A stretch of 32,733 nucleotides of DNA from Helicobacter sp. (GCA_029264655.1 JARHZY010000130.1:1-32733); one strand, 5' to 3'; shown: positions 9,394-19,719, counted from the stretch's first letter. The notes: generated from the sequence alone by a model not told the origin. Numbers and translations: made by a program.

Positions 9394-10472
9394 TTATCAA
9401 TCCTATTTAAAATATATTTTACCTTACCATTTCGAAATACTTCAATGATTCCAAAATGTATGCCAAAATCTGCAAGCATTATTTTACTTATAGAATCTTG
9501 TCGCATATTGTTTGGGCAAACTTCCTTGTTATGATACCCAGATTCTAAAGGAGCTTCTTGTATATTTTGTGATTGCGTCATACAAGGATTATAGACTACA
9601 TCATCAAAAATCTTGGCACATAAATAGGGACTAAGTATAAACTTTGCACCATTATATGCTTCTTTTGCATATTCTGTAAGTTGAATTGTATCATAATTTA
9701 AGGCATTTTTTATATTTAAAAGGATAACTTTTGCATTTTGGTGTATTCCTTGCATATATAAAGGCACTTGCAGGCATTGTGTAGGGGTATTTTGTCGTTT
9801 TTGTATTATTGTATTTATTTGTTCGCTTTCTTTATGAGATGCACATATATTATGATAGTGCCATTGCCCCTCTTGCACTCGCTCTAAACTACATAAACTA
9901 CCATGCACGCCTAGATTTTTGGCAATCATTGCACCTATGCTACGCACATAACCACCCTCACTCATACATATTTCAAAGCTTAGGAATGGATGCGTATAAT
10001 GGAGAATCTTTAATGAGATTATTTCTGTTGTAATTGCTTTTATATCAAAATCAACACCTTTACGCATAAGCTCATAAGCACGCACACCATTAATATGTTT
10101 TGCACTATATTTTGGTGGTTTATAGGTTACTAAACCTTGTATATCTTTTATAGCATTTTGGATTGCAGAATCATGGAATGCTTGTAATTCATGTATTTGC
10201 ACAATGTTTTCAATATCAAGGCTCTTGCTTTCTAAGCCCAAAAACAATACCGCCTTATATGTTTTATATTGTTTTGGTATATGTGAAAGGAGTTTTGTAT
10301 AACCATTGATACCAAAAAGCAACATACCATGTGCAAATGGATCAAGTGTGCCAGAGAATCCTATCTTTTGCACAGGGAAACCTATTTGTTTTAATCCTGC
10401 TTTGAGTGCATTTGCAAAACGAAGGCTTGAAACATTGGGCGGTTTATAGCCAATTGCAAAAAAATTTTGCAA
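9387..10472 (-). CDS. truB: tRNA pseudouridine synthase B
   Basis: [66 protein letters not shown]. The ORF-track start at 10628 would overlap the divergent PAS gene; a TTG at 10472 after GAGAGA is a more likely start (uncertain). Confidence 0.9.
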   Translation of the reverse strand: MQNFFAIGYKPPNVSSLRFANALKAGLKQIGFPVQKIGFSGTLDPFAHGMLLFGINGYTKLLSHIPKQYKTYKAVLFLGLESKSLDIENIVQIHELQAFHDSAIQNAIKDIQGLVTYKPPKYSAKHINGVRAYELMRKGVDFDIKAITTEIISLKILHYTHPFLSFEICMSEGGYVRSIGAMIAKNLGVHGSLCSLERVQEGQWHYHNICASHKESEQINTIIQKRQNTPTQCLQVPLYMQGIHQNAKVILLNIKNALNYDTIQLTEYAKEAYNGAKFILSPYLCAKIFDDVVYNPCMTQSQNIQEAPLESGYHNKEVCPNNMRQDSISKIMLADFGIHFGIIEVFRNGKVKYILNRIDKC

Positions 10473-10575
10473 TAATGTGGTCTCTCTCAAAAGTAACCTT
10501 ATTGTTGGAGTTAGAATATTATAGTTTACTCCATGTTGGTTATAATTATCTAAATAAAAACAAAAAGGATAAACT

Positions 10576-11115
10576 TTGGAGATAGAGAGAAAAGGTAATG
10601 AGCTTATTTTGCATGAAAGTAGTCTCATTACTTCAAAAACAGATTTGCGTGGTTATATTACTTATGCAAATTTTGATTTTATCACATTTAGTGGGTATGA
10701 TGAAGAGGAGCTTATAGGGCATAATCATAATATTATACGGCATCCGCTTATGCCACGCATTATTTTCAAAGTATTATGGGATACAATACAAAATGGAAAA
10801 GAAATTAATGCCTTTGTTATTAATCAAAATAAAGAGGGATTAGAGTATTGGGTATATGCTAATGTAACACCATCATTTAATACAAAGGGTGAGATTATTG
10901 GCTATTATTCAGTGCGTAGGAAACCAAATCCAACTGCTATACCTTTTATACGCGATTTGTATGCAAATCTAACTATGATTGAAAAAAATGCGAAAGCACA
11001 GGGCAAAAATGATATGGAAGCAAGTGCTACTACATTAATGCAAACATTAGCACAATTGAATATGACTCACCAATATTTTTTTGTTACAATGCAACATGAT
11101 GGCGCGATAAAGTAA
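10576..11115 (+). CDS. Single PAS-domain protein (CetB/Aer-like sensor)
   Basis: TTG start after AAAGGAT; ITSKTDLRGYITYANFDFITFSGYDEEELIGHNHNIIRHPLMPRIIFKVLWDTIQNGKEI... typical Aer/CetB-type PAS; no output domain. Confidence 0.82.
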   Translation: MEIERKGNELILHESSLITSKTDLRGYITYANFDFITFSGYDEEELIGHNHNIIRHPLMPRIIFKVLWDTIQNGKEINAFVINQNKEGLEYWVYANVTPSFNTKGEIIGYYSVRRKPNPTAIPFIRDLYANLTMIEKNAKAQGKNDMEASATTLMQTLAQLNMTHQYFFVTMQHDGAIK

Positions 11116-11431
11116 AAATAAATATGGCATACTCAAATAACTTCTACCATCACAAATGATTTATAATGAGCTTGCTAATGCAACAATTTGCTATTTTTAG
11201 ACATACATATTCTTAATAAAAAGGAACTCCATTATATAACATACAATCACTATATGCTATATAAAATAATATAGGCTTTATATGAAAAAATATTGGGATT
11301 TTGAGTTTTTCTATCAAATAAATAGGACTTATGTTTGCTAGCATGCCAATATTCTTGATTAGTTTTATATAACCTTTTTGTAGATTCTATAACTAACTTA
11401 CTTGTTTTATATATAAGTAGTATTTTATCCT

Positions 11432-12760
11432 TTAGCTATTGCGTATAATTTGTAATGTATGTAGAAAACTTACTTTTTCAATCTGTATGCCTGAAGTCAT
11501 ATTTTTTACAGAAAGTGTTTTAGTTTGAAACTCCTCATCACCAATAATAATACTAAATTCATGTCCTTTTGTATTAGCATAGCTAAGTGATTTTTTAATC
11601 TTTACTGCATCAGGATAGACTTCAGCTTTAATATTACTATGACGCAAAGCTTCTGCAATCTTATGTGCGAAAGCAAAATATGCTTCATTTGTAACAATAA
11701 GCAGTGTGCGAACCATAGTGCCACGCAATTCTAAAAGCTCAAGCTCCATAAGTGCAGTAATTAACCTATCAATGCCAATGCTTGCACCAACCCCGCTTAA
11801 ACACTCCTTGCTAAAATTTTGCGTTAAGTTATCATAACGTCCTCCACTACAAATACTCCCGATGCTTTTTAATCGGTTTAATGTTGTTTCATATACAATA
11901 CCTGTATAATAGCCAAGTCCGCGTGCGATAGAAAAATTAATACGACAACTTGATATATCAAGCTCTAAATCATTTAAAATATGAAACATAGATTCTAAAT
12001 CTTGTAAGCCCTTGCGTAAAGTATCATTATATTCCTTAAGATAGGCAATTTCTTGAAAAAATTCACTATAGTGTTCAGTTTGTTTAATAGTAATAATTTG
12101 GCAAATATCTTGTGCTTGTTGTGCTGTAATGTGTAATTCATTTTGCAATTCTGTTAGCACACCATCAAGCCCTATTTTATCAAGTTTATCTATAATGCGT
12201 AAGCCTGATTCAATATGCTCTTGCAAGCCAAAATATGCAAAGATTCCATTTAAAACATCGCGGTGGTTAATCCAAATAGTAAATTCTTGCAACCCAAGCA
12301 CACTAAGCGAGCTATAAATAACTTGTAAAATCTCTGCATCACAACTTAATGAATTGCTGCCAATAAAATCAAAATCACATTGCGTAAATTCCCTATAGCG
12401 TCCCTTTTGGGCTCTCTCCCCTCGAAATACATTCCCAATTACATAACGTTTAAATGGCATAATAAGCTCATGTCTATGCTGTGTAATAAAACGCGCTAAT
12501 GGCACGGTTTGGTCAAAACGCAATGCAACATCTCTATCCCCATGATCTTTAAAACGATAGAGTTCTTTTTGGATTTCTTCACTTCCTTGTTTTACTAAAA
12601 TATCAGCATATTCTAAGTGTGGTGTTTCAATAGGCATAAAACCATAACTCAAAAATACTTCGCTTACTTTTTCTAAAATACTTGCTTTTGCATAAGCTTC
12701 TTGTGGTAATCTATCCCTAAATCCACTTAATGTTCGTGGCTGTATGAATGTATTATTCAT
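11432..12760 (-). CDS. hisS: Histidyl-tRNA synthetase
   Basis: 442 aa; [12 protein letters not shown], class II motifs [43 protein letters not shown]. Confidence 0.96.
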   Translation of the reverse strand: MNNTFIQPRTLSGFRDRLPQEAYAKASILEKVSEVFLSYGFMPIETPHLEYADILVKQGSEEIQKELYRFKDHGDRDVALRFDQTVPLARFITQHRHELIMPFKRYVIGNVFRGERAQKGRYREFTQCDFDFIGSNSLSCDAEILQVIYSSLSVLGLQEFTIWINHRDVLNGIFAYFGLQEHIESGLRIIDKLDKIGLDGVLTELQNELHITAQQAQDICQIITIKQTEHYSEFFQEIAYLKEYNDTLRKGLQDLESMFHILNDLELDISSCRINFSIARGLGYYTGIVYETTLNRLKSIGSICSGGRYDNLTQNFSKECLSGVGASIGIDRLITALMELELLELRGTMVRTLLIVTNEAYFAFAHKIAEALRHSNIKAEVYPDAVKIKKSLSYANTKGHEFSIIIGDEEFQTKTLSVKNMTSGIQIEKVSFLHTLQIIRNS

Positions 12761-13218
12761 GCGTTATACTCCATTATGTTTAGAATCTTTTACAATATAA
12801 CTTCAAGTTATATAATAAGGTATGGTATGTTGTAGCTTTATTGCCAATCTAGCTTTTGCCTTATTCTCATTGCATAATATACTACATGATTATAGCATAC
12901 AAATGCGAGTAACTGCAATTGCATTTGTATTGACAATGTTGTTTTTATGGAATCTAAAAAATCATAGGTAGGCTTATTGTCTTTATAAAGTTTCATATGA
13001 TAAGATTCTATAAATCCATGATTGTGTATAGCTGCTGTATTATAGCAATAAAAAATGTATTTGTATATAATGCAATGCTATATACCCATAGTATGATAAA
13101 TTTATTATATAGAGATTATATTATCCCTATTTTATTCCCCCAATAAAGCATAAATTAATAGCTTTATGAGAGAGTAGGTTTGATAGTGCTAAATATGTGG
13201 TATTATATAAGCTCTTCC

Positions 13219-14640
13219 TTAAAAGAGATAATTTACTTGGAATCTAAAGCGTCCAAAGCTTGGATTCCCTATCGCATAGCCATAGGCAATAAGTGCGTTA
13301 ATATTATCTGTAAATTTATATGTTGCACTTAATGCGACATCAAGGAAGTTAGCTGCTTTTACATAATTATCGTTTTCATAAAGAATGCCTTGAGCTGTAT
13401 TAAGGTTTGTGCCTGTTGAGCCTTTTTTTAAGAAAAAGAAATGAGAAGCATTAATATAGGCTATATCAAGTGCTGTGCCAAACTTTTTATACCCAAACTC
13501 TGCTTTTACATAAGGCACAATGATTGATGAATTTTTAAATCCACCTACACCTAAGATTCCAAATCCATTTGCCTCTGCTCCAGAGAAGCTATTCCACAAA
13601 TGCCCACCTAGCTTTAAGCCACCTGTATTATCTATCAAAGTCCCAAAGCCATCGCCAAAGCTCCCTGCAAAACCAGCAGATGCACCAAAGAATCCAACAG
13701 GTGTGCTACTACCATCTTCTGTTGCTTGTGTAAAGTTATATTTATAATCAACTCTTATATTATACATACCGCGATTTTTTGCATAATTGTATGCAGAACC
13801 ATACAAACCTGCTAACTTTTTACTTGAGCTAAATATACGTGGGTTGTTTGCTATACTTGTAAATGAAACTTGCCCTGTGAAAGTTAATGAGCTATCGCCA
13901 AATCCCATAGTATATGCAACATCACCAAAGATCATAGCATTAACCCATCTATGTATCAAGCTATAATATAAATTGTATGATAGTCCTGTATCTTTGGTAA
14001 AGTCAGCCCCACTTTTTATATAAGCCATAAACATATTATTACCTATACCAGCACCAGTATAAGTGATGTCTCCTGTAGGTGGGGATATGTATATATCATC
14101 ACCCATCCATGTATCCCACCATTGGAATCCTACATTATAAGCTCCTATATCATTATTTTCAATAAAGACACCCAATGCTCTATCAAGATTATTGTCATTA
14201 AATGGAGTCCCGGGACTTCTCTGCCCTAGTCTAATAGTGGTTTTTGAGCCAAGTGTTTCTTTTGCATTAAATGTAATATAATAATCCCCTATATTAAATC
14301 TATCTACAGGACTTTTTATAGTATCCCCTCTACTTCCACCTATATCATTATCTGTGTTATTGTTATCAGGTGTGCTAGAACCTTTAGAGAAAAAGATACC
14401 AGCTGATGCACTCACACCATAAATCTCTCCTGAAGTCAATGTGGGTTTAAAACGCAACTGATACCTTGCACCATCACCATTTGCTCCATGCAAGGCATGC
14501 ACACGACCAAATGCAAAGCCCTCTATTGTCGCATTGCTGATTACATCAGATAACTTTGCTGCTTCTAAGCCACTAAAGCTACTTGCTGCCAAAATACTGC
14601 CTAATGAAAGGCTTAAGAACGACTTTTTTGCTTTCTTCAT
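13219..14640 (-). CDS. Outer membrane beta-barrel (porin-like) protein
   Basis: 473 aa; signal peptide (MKKAKKSFLSLSLGSILAASSFSGLEA), alternating amphipathic strands, terminal Phe (FRFQVNYLF). Confidence 0.75.
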   Translation of the reverse strand: MKKAKKSFLSLSLGSILAASSFSGLEAAKLSDVISNATIEGFAFGRVHALHGANGDGARYQLRFKPTLTSGEIYGVSASAGIFFSKGSSTPDNNNTDNDIGGSRGDTIKSPVDRFNIGDYYITFNAKETLGSKTTIRLGQRSPGTPFNDNNLDRALGVFIENNDIGAYNVGFQWWDTWMGDDIYISPPTGDITYTGAGIGNNMFMAYIKSGADFTKDTGLSYNLYYSLIHRWVNAMIFGDVAYTMGFGDSSLTFTGQVSFTSIANNPRIFSSSKKLAGLYGSAYNYAKNRGMYNIRVDYKYNFTQATEDGSSTPVGFFGASAGFAGSFGDGFGTLIDNTGGLKLGGHLWNSFSGAEANGFGILGVGGFKNSSIIVPYVKAEFGYKKFGTALDIAYINASHFFFLKKGSTGTNLNTAQGILYENDNYVKAANFLDVALSATYKFTDNINALIAYGYAIGNPSFGRFRFQVNYLF

Positions 14641-15020
14641 TAAAAATCCTTAAAATATGTGGAGTTAGCTTGAAAACTTCTAGCTATATTAACTTTACAA
14701 AAAAAAATTATAAAAATCAATAAAATATATGCAAAAATGTGTAATAATGAACAAAAAGTAAATATTAAGGCTAAATATGTCTCTTTTAGAAACATTTTTC
14801 TAACATAATAGTATAGAATTTTTATTAGATAATATAAATTCTACTTTAAAATAGACATTGCAATATTTATAGTCGGATATAGCAAGTGGATTTTTAGCGA
14901 ACTATATTCTCATTTAATGAAAAAAGCGATAAAAATGTATTGTGTTGCTCTAAAATAACATAAATTTTAATTTCACAATGTATAATGTTTATTTCATTTT
15001 CTTACGCATTTTGGAGTGAT

Positions 15021-16163
15021 ATGGACTATTTTCATCTTTTCAAGCATTATTTACAACAATACCGCATGTTTTGTATTGTTTGGATTATTTTACCGCCCTT
15101 TTTAGGCATGCTTGCATATAGCATTTTTTTTCATAGCATACCCACAGATTTGCCTATTGGTGTTGTTGATAATGATAAAAGCTCTTTAAGTCGGGATTTA
15201 AAATTTTATATAGAATCTTCTCCAGCTATACAGATTGAAAAACAATATAATTCTTTGCATGAAGCACGTATTGATCTTAATCAAGGTAAAATCTATGGCA
15301 TTGTTGTTATTCCAAATAAGTTTCAAGAACATACAAGAAAAGGTGTAGGTGTCAATGTTGCTATTTATTATAATGCACAATTTGTGCTTATTGGCAAAGC
15401 AGTCAATAGTGCAATGCTCCAAGTTATGACAACTTTCAATGCAATAAGCTCTGTGGGTAGGAATCTAGCAAAAGATGCAAATATGAATATAGCAAAGGCA
15501 AAGGCTATGCCAATTATCCCAAAGATTGAAGCACTTTTTAACCCACGCAATGATTATGCACAATTTTTACTTACTATTATGCTCCCTTGTATGTGGCAGA
15601 TTCTAGTCGCTGTAGGTATGCTAAATCTTATTAACGCAATGCCAAAAAATATATCTGAACTTTTAGTGAAATTCTCTCTTAATATTGGTATTGCTGTATT
15701 ATGGGGTGGTGTTATGTTGGCTGTATTTGGGGCATTAGGCTATCCACATGAAGGTAATATGTATATTGTATTGCTTGGTTTAGCTGTATTTGCTGGAGCA
15801 ATATCAAGCATTGTTATATGCTTCCAATCTATTTTAAAACAAACCGCAAAAACTATTAGCGTTGTTGCTGCATATACCGCCCCATCACTTGCATTTGCTG
15901 GTATTACTTATCCACAAAATAGTATGGAAGTTTTTGCATCATTTTGGAGTCAGATTCTACCAATTTCATATTTTATGAAACTTTATTTACAACAAGCAAA
16001 TTATGGTATTGATAGTATATATAGTTTAAAGATTATTACACAGATGTTGCCTTTTTGGCTTTTTTTGATAATAGGTGCAAATGTATATTACTTGCGTATA
16101 GATGCTCTACGCAATCAAAATAGACAACAACAAACCGATATGGTATCAAAGGAGATTCCATGA
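15021..16163 (+). CDS. ABC-2 type transporter permease (YhhJ/YbhR-like)
   Basis: ATG at 15021 preceded by GGAG; N-terminal TM, IGVVDNDKSSLSRDLKFYIESSPAIQI extracytoplasmic segment, five further C-terminal TM segments. ORF-track start at 14985 is less likely. Confidence 0.8.
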   Translation: MDYFHLFKHYLQQYRMFCIVWIILPPFLGMLAYSIFFHSIPTDLPIGVVDNDKSSLSRDLKFYIESSPAIQIEKQYNSLHEARIDLNQGKIYGIVVIPNKFQEHTRKGVGVNVAIYYNAQFVLIGKAVNSAMLQVMTTFNAISSVGRNLAKDANMNIAKAKAMPIIPKIEALFNPRNDYAQFLLTIMLPCMWQILVAVGMLNLINAMPKNISELLVKFSLNIGIAVLWGGVMLAVFGALGYPHEGNMYIVLLGLAVFAGAISSIVICFQSILKQTAKTISVVAAYTAPSLAFAGITYPQNSMEVFASFWSQILPISYFMKLYLQQANYGIDSIYSLKIITQMLPFWLFLIIGANVYYLRIDALRNQNRQQQTDMVSKEIP

Positions 16164-16438
16164 GAAAAAAGGCAGCAGCCCTTGCATATGAAGAGTATAA
16201 AGACCATGCACCGCGTGTTGTAGCAAGCGGACAAGGAAAAATTGCTGAAGCAATTATTGCAAAAGCAAATGAATACCAAGTGCCACTTTTTTGTAATGCT
16301 GAACTTGTTGATTCGCTTGTCAAAATGGAAGTCAATAGCAATGTCCCGCAAGAGTTATACCAAGCTGTTGTTGATGTGTTTATATGGCTACAAAATGCAG
16401 AACACACCTCACATATTAGCAAAAAGATGTCGGAATAG
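16160..16438 (+). CDS. flhX: FlhX: stand-alone homologue of the FlhB C-terminal cytoplasmic domain
   Basis: RKKAAALAYEEYKDHAPRVVASGQGKIAEAIIAKANEYQVPLFCNAELVDSL aligns in pattern with FlhB after its NPTH site; ATGA overlap with the upstream permease. Confidence 0.85.
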   Translation: MRKKAAALAYEEYKDHAPRVVASGQGKIAEAIIAKANEYQVPLFCNAELVDSLVKMEVNSNVPQELYQAVVDVFIWLQNAEHTSHISKKMSE

Positions 16439-16590
16439 TTGGAAATAGGAGATGTCTTTGAATAAGCTCTTGCATTAGTATGCAATATATGTGTAATATG
16501 TAAGATTGTGTCCAATACATTTTTATATTTTTACTAGCAAAAGCCACAATGCCTAACGACTTTGCAATAAAATAATACGCAATATTTAGT

Positions 16591-16620
16591 GTTAAATAAC
16601 TCTTATAAGAATTATTTAAC
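16591..16620. repeat. 30-nt near-perfect palindrome between flhX and ferritin 3' ends
   Basis: GTTAAATAACTCTTATAAGAATTATTTAAC: 14 of 15 positions pair symmetrically. Confidence 0.9.
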
Positions 16621-16633
16621 ATATCTTAAAAGA

Positions 16634-17128
16634 CTATTGACCAATTAATGTTTTAATATATTGGTCAGCCAAATAAAGCCCATTGCTTTGCTCACCAATA
16701 AGCTTAATTTTATCTATTATGCCACGAAATAGTGCCTCTTCTTCATGTTGTTCAGCAACATACCATTGCAAGAAATTAAAAGTTGAGTAATCTTTATGCT
16801 CTAACATAAAGCTTACAAGCTCATTAATTGATTGTGTGATTGATAACTCATGTTGGTAAGTTTTTTCAAACACATCAAGCAGGCTTTTAAAATGAGATTC
16901 AGGCTTTTCTATTGCTTGCAATTCTACAACAGAATCTGTTTCATTTAAATAAGTGATTAACTTTTTTGCATGATCGCTTTCTTGTCCTGCATGTGAGAAT
17001 AGAAATTGCCCAGCACCATCAAATCTATTCTTAAAGCACCATGAACTCATGCTTAAATAAAGATTTGAAGCAAACATTTCTTTTGCAACTTGCTCATTTA
17101 ATTTTTTTATAACTTGTTCTGATAACAT
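16634..17128 (-). CDS. pfr: Non-heme ferritin
   Basis: 164 aa; LNEQVAKEMFASNLYLSMSSWCFKNRFDGAGQFLFSHAGQESDHAKKL, EQHEEEALFRGIIDKI ferroxidase residues. Confidence 0.95.
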   Translation of the reverse strand: MLSEQVIKKLNEQVAKEMFASNLYLSMSSWCFKNRFDGAGQFLFSHAGQESDHAKKLITYLNETDSVVELQAIEKPESHFKSLLDVFEKTYQHELSITQSINELVSFMLEHKDYSTFNFLQWYVAEQHEEEALFRGIIDKIKLIGEQSNGLYLADQYIKTLIGQ

Positions 17129-17154
17129 ATTATGCTCCTTAAAATTTTATCATT

Positions 17155-17183
17155 GTTAATTTGAAGCCATTCATCAAATTAAC
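17155..17183. promoter_or_regulatory. Perfect 10-bp inverted repeat in the ferritin leader/promoter region
   Basis: GTTAATTTGA (17155-17164), 9-nt spacer, TCAAATTAAC (17174-17183), 27-55 nt upstream of the ferritin ATG. Confidence 0.85.
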
Positions 17184-17314
17184 TTTATCATTATAGTATA
17201 ATAAATGATAATATGTCAATATAAAATTTAATTTTTATCATAAATTTTTAATAATTTACTCATAAGTTTATCAATAAAGTAAATATTTTGATAATAAAAT
17301 AAAGAAATGCAATT

Positions 17315-18142
17315 CTAATACACTAACTTTTGCAATTGGTATTGTTTCATACATTCAACAATCTTGCCATGCAATCGTGCCATAATTTGTGCGAGCGGCA
17401 TACCATCATATAACGCATATGCTCTATGTAAATCAGTTGTTAAAAATGCTTGTATTGATTCGTAATCATCAAAAAGGAAGCCACAATGCCCAAGCAGACG
17501 TTGTGTATAACTATCAACTACCATTTCTTCACGTTTTAATGCATAGTTTAATATACTTGAAGCAGTTTCAAGTCCAATACCTTTTTGCTGTAAAAGCCAT
17601 TCCTTTGTAACATGTAATGCAAAATTATCAAAAGTTGCAAAATCATTAATAATATTCTGTGCCAATGCAATAATACGCATTGCTTTTTGTTGGTAAAATC
17701 CAGCAATACGAATAAATGGTATAAGCTCTTGTGGTGTGTAGTAGGCAAGTTGTTGCAAGATAGAATCTTGATAATGTGGTTGGGCTATTTGTGCGAGTTG
17801 TGGTTGTGGATAATGGCTATATGATATTAAAGTATCATGTGGTTGTATGGTGATGTTTTGGGATAAAAAATGATATAATTGGGAGAGTGCATGGGCTGCA
17901 TGTATATATTTTGTGTTCTGTCCTAAAATCGCAGCAAAACAAAGACTTAAATCAGCATATATTTGTGTAGCCCCCTCCATTTCAATACCATTTTCTATAC
18001 GCAATGAAAGAAAGTTTGGCCACCACCAACTCTGTTTATCTCCAACATAATAATGTTGGCGTAAAATAACAAGTAAATCAAACCCGCTAGCAATATTTAC
18101 ATCTTGTAAAAAAGAGGGTAGCGTTTTTGCTTTTTTAGCCAT
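17315..18142 (-). CDS. Endonuclease III-family DNA glycosylase, MagIII-like (3-methyladenine)
   Basis: ILGQNTKYIHAAHAL and HhH segment LLQQKGIGLETASSILNYALKREEMVVDSYTQRLLGHCG; no C-terminal Fe-S cysteine cluster. Confidence 0.8.
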   Translation of the reverse strand: MAKKAKTLPSFLQDVNIASGFDLLVILRQHYYVGDKQSWWWPNFLSLRIENGIEMEGATQIYADLSLCFAAILGQNTKYIHAAHALSQLYHFLSQNITIQPHDTLISYSHYPQPQLAQIAQPHYQDSILQQLAYYTPQELIPFIRIAGFYQQKAMRIIALAQNIINDFATFDNFALHVTKEWLLQQKGIGLETASSILNYALKREEMVVDSYTQRLLGHCGFLFDDYESIQAFLTTDLHRAYALYDGMPLAQIMARLHGKIVECMKQYQLQKLVY

Positions 18143-18172
18143 ATTATTACATCGTTTTTATATTAATGAAAG

Positions 18173-19645
18173 TTATTCTTTCATTGAAGCAATTTGTTCT
18201 TTTGTAATCAATGAAATATTGGCTTCTTTATTATATTTTGATTCTTTTGTATCAGAGAGAATGCGTTGCAAGGCACTTTTATCTAAACCTGTTGTATCAA
18301 TATAGATACCTTCAAATCGTTCTTTATTGACTGCGACAAAAAATTGTGAATCTTTTTTTGCTATTACAACATTATTATTCTTGCTTTGACTCATAATGTC
18401 AATTTTTACATTAACCTCAACCTTTGGTTGGTTGGTAAGAATAAGAAATTTTTTCACAAATTTGGTTTGGTGATTCATATAATACTTATACATAGCTTGT
18501 TCATTTGCTGCAGTGATCTTGCCTTTATCTAGTTTTTTTATAGTTTGCCCAAGAAATGTCATCATGCAATATGGTTCATTAATATCATGTTTGAAGAATA
18601 CATTTTTAATAGAAACAGACTTCATGCCTAATTCCCATATTTGATTATCAAGTTGAGTTGCTGTTACATTTAATGCTTCTTCTGTTTTTTCTCGCAACAT
18701 ATTCACAGTTTTACGGAATACTGCTTCAAAGATTTTTAGATTCTTATCTGCAAAACCTTTGCAAAGCCCTTCAAGATTCTCATGTGCTTTTGTGAGTGTT
18801 TTTGTTTCTTCATGTGCTTTATCTGAATTTGCACGCATTCTTGCAATCTTTTCTTTTATCTCATTTTCATCACCTTTTTTTGCCTCAAGCCGTTTATAAA
18901 GTATTTTGAGATCATGTGCGGTTGTGCGGATTTTATTTTGTAACTGCATAATGCGTTCTTTTATACCATTAGCAGCACGCACAGCACCTTTATAATTGAA
19001 TTGGTATTCAAGAAACGCTTCTTCAAAAATGCGTTCAGGATTAAGCTCATTTTTTGTAAAGAAATTATGTGAATATTCTAAAGTGCCAAGCCTTGAATGG
19101 TATTCTGCAAACATATCAATATTTAGTTTTCTATCAGAAAAAATTAAATGATCGAGTGCTTTATTTAAGAATCTTTTACTAATAGAAAAATTAATAAGCG
19201 GCGTAAGTGTCGCTAAGTCAAGCTCTTTTAAAAACTCTACACTACGGAGTTCTACGGCGAAAAACTCTTTAATGCAATCTTGCACACTGCGGTTAATTTC
19301 TATTTCTGTTAATTTTAAATAATTTGTTTGTGCAAAGATTTTTTGCACTTCTTTTGCACGTAATTCTGCCTCTTTGTTTTGTAGCTCTTCATCTGTATTA
19401 CTTTTCCAAAAATCTATTTCACGAATAAGTGCATCTTGGGGGAAATCTTGATATTTTGATGCACGTGCATCGGTTACTTGGATACCACCATCATTTGTTC
19501 TAAATTCTACATACATGCCAACTGCTGGACGATTCCTACCATCATGCCAACTATCTTTTTTGAGTTCAAAAATCTTTTTGGAAGCATTCATAATAACGCC
19601 TGAACCTGTTGTGGCGGTATAACGTGTTATCTTGCCGTGCATCAA
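18173..19645 (-). CDS. Cold-shock/S1-like N-terminal domain fused to coiled-coil and C-terminal alpha/beta domain; function unknown
   Basis: 490 aa; MHGKITRYTATTGSGVIMNASKKIFELKKDSWHDGRNRPAVGMYVEFR resembles a CSD-like OB fold; central charged helical region (LYKRLEAKKGDENEIKEKIARMRANSDKAHEETKTLTKAHENL). Confidence 0.65.
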   Translation of the reverse strand: MMHGKITRYTATTGSGVIMNASKKIFELKKDSWHDGRNRPAVGMYVEFRTNDGGIQVTDARASKYQDFPQDALIREIDFWKSNTDEELQNKEAELRAKEVQKIFAQTNYLKLTEIEINRSVQDCIKEFFAVELRSVEFLKELDLATLTPLINFSISKRFLNKALDHLIFSDRKLNIDMFAEYHSRLGTLEYSHNFFTKNELNPERIFEEAFLEYQFNYKGAVRAANGIKERIMQLQNKIRTTAHDLKILYKRLEAKKGDENEIKEKIARMRANSDKAHEETKTLTKAHENLEGLCKGFADKNLKIFEAVFRKTVNMLREKTEEALNVTATQLDNQIWELGMKSVSIKNVFFKHDINEPYCMMTFLGQTIKKLDKGKITAANEQAMYKYYMNHQTKFVKKFLILTNQPKVEVNVKIDIMSQSKNNNVVIAKKDSQFFVAVNKERFEGIYIDTTGLDKSALQRILSDTKESKYNKEANISLITKEQIASMKE

Positions 19646-19693
19646 AACTCCTTGCTAATTTAAATCGTAAATCAATAAGACAAAAAAAATTGT

Positions 19694-19699
19694 TATAAT
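19694..19699 (+). promoter_or_regulatory. Putative -10 box (TATAAT) for ftsK
   Basis: TATAAT about 20 nt upstream of the proposed TTG start. Confidence 0.4.
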
Positions 19700-19719
19700 T
19701 TTAACAGAAAAATTACATT

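Noticed and set aside
13219-14640. Contingency (phase-variable) porin
   Set aside because: No long homopolymer or dinucleotide tract within or just upstream of the gene.
16036-16515. 159-aa minus-strand ORF across permease end and flhX
   Set aside because: Antisense to two well-supported coding frames.
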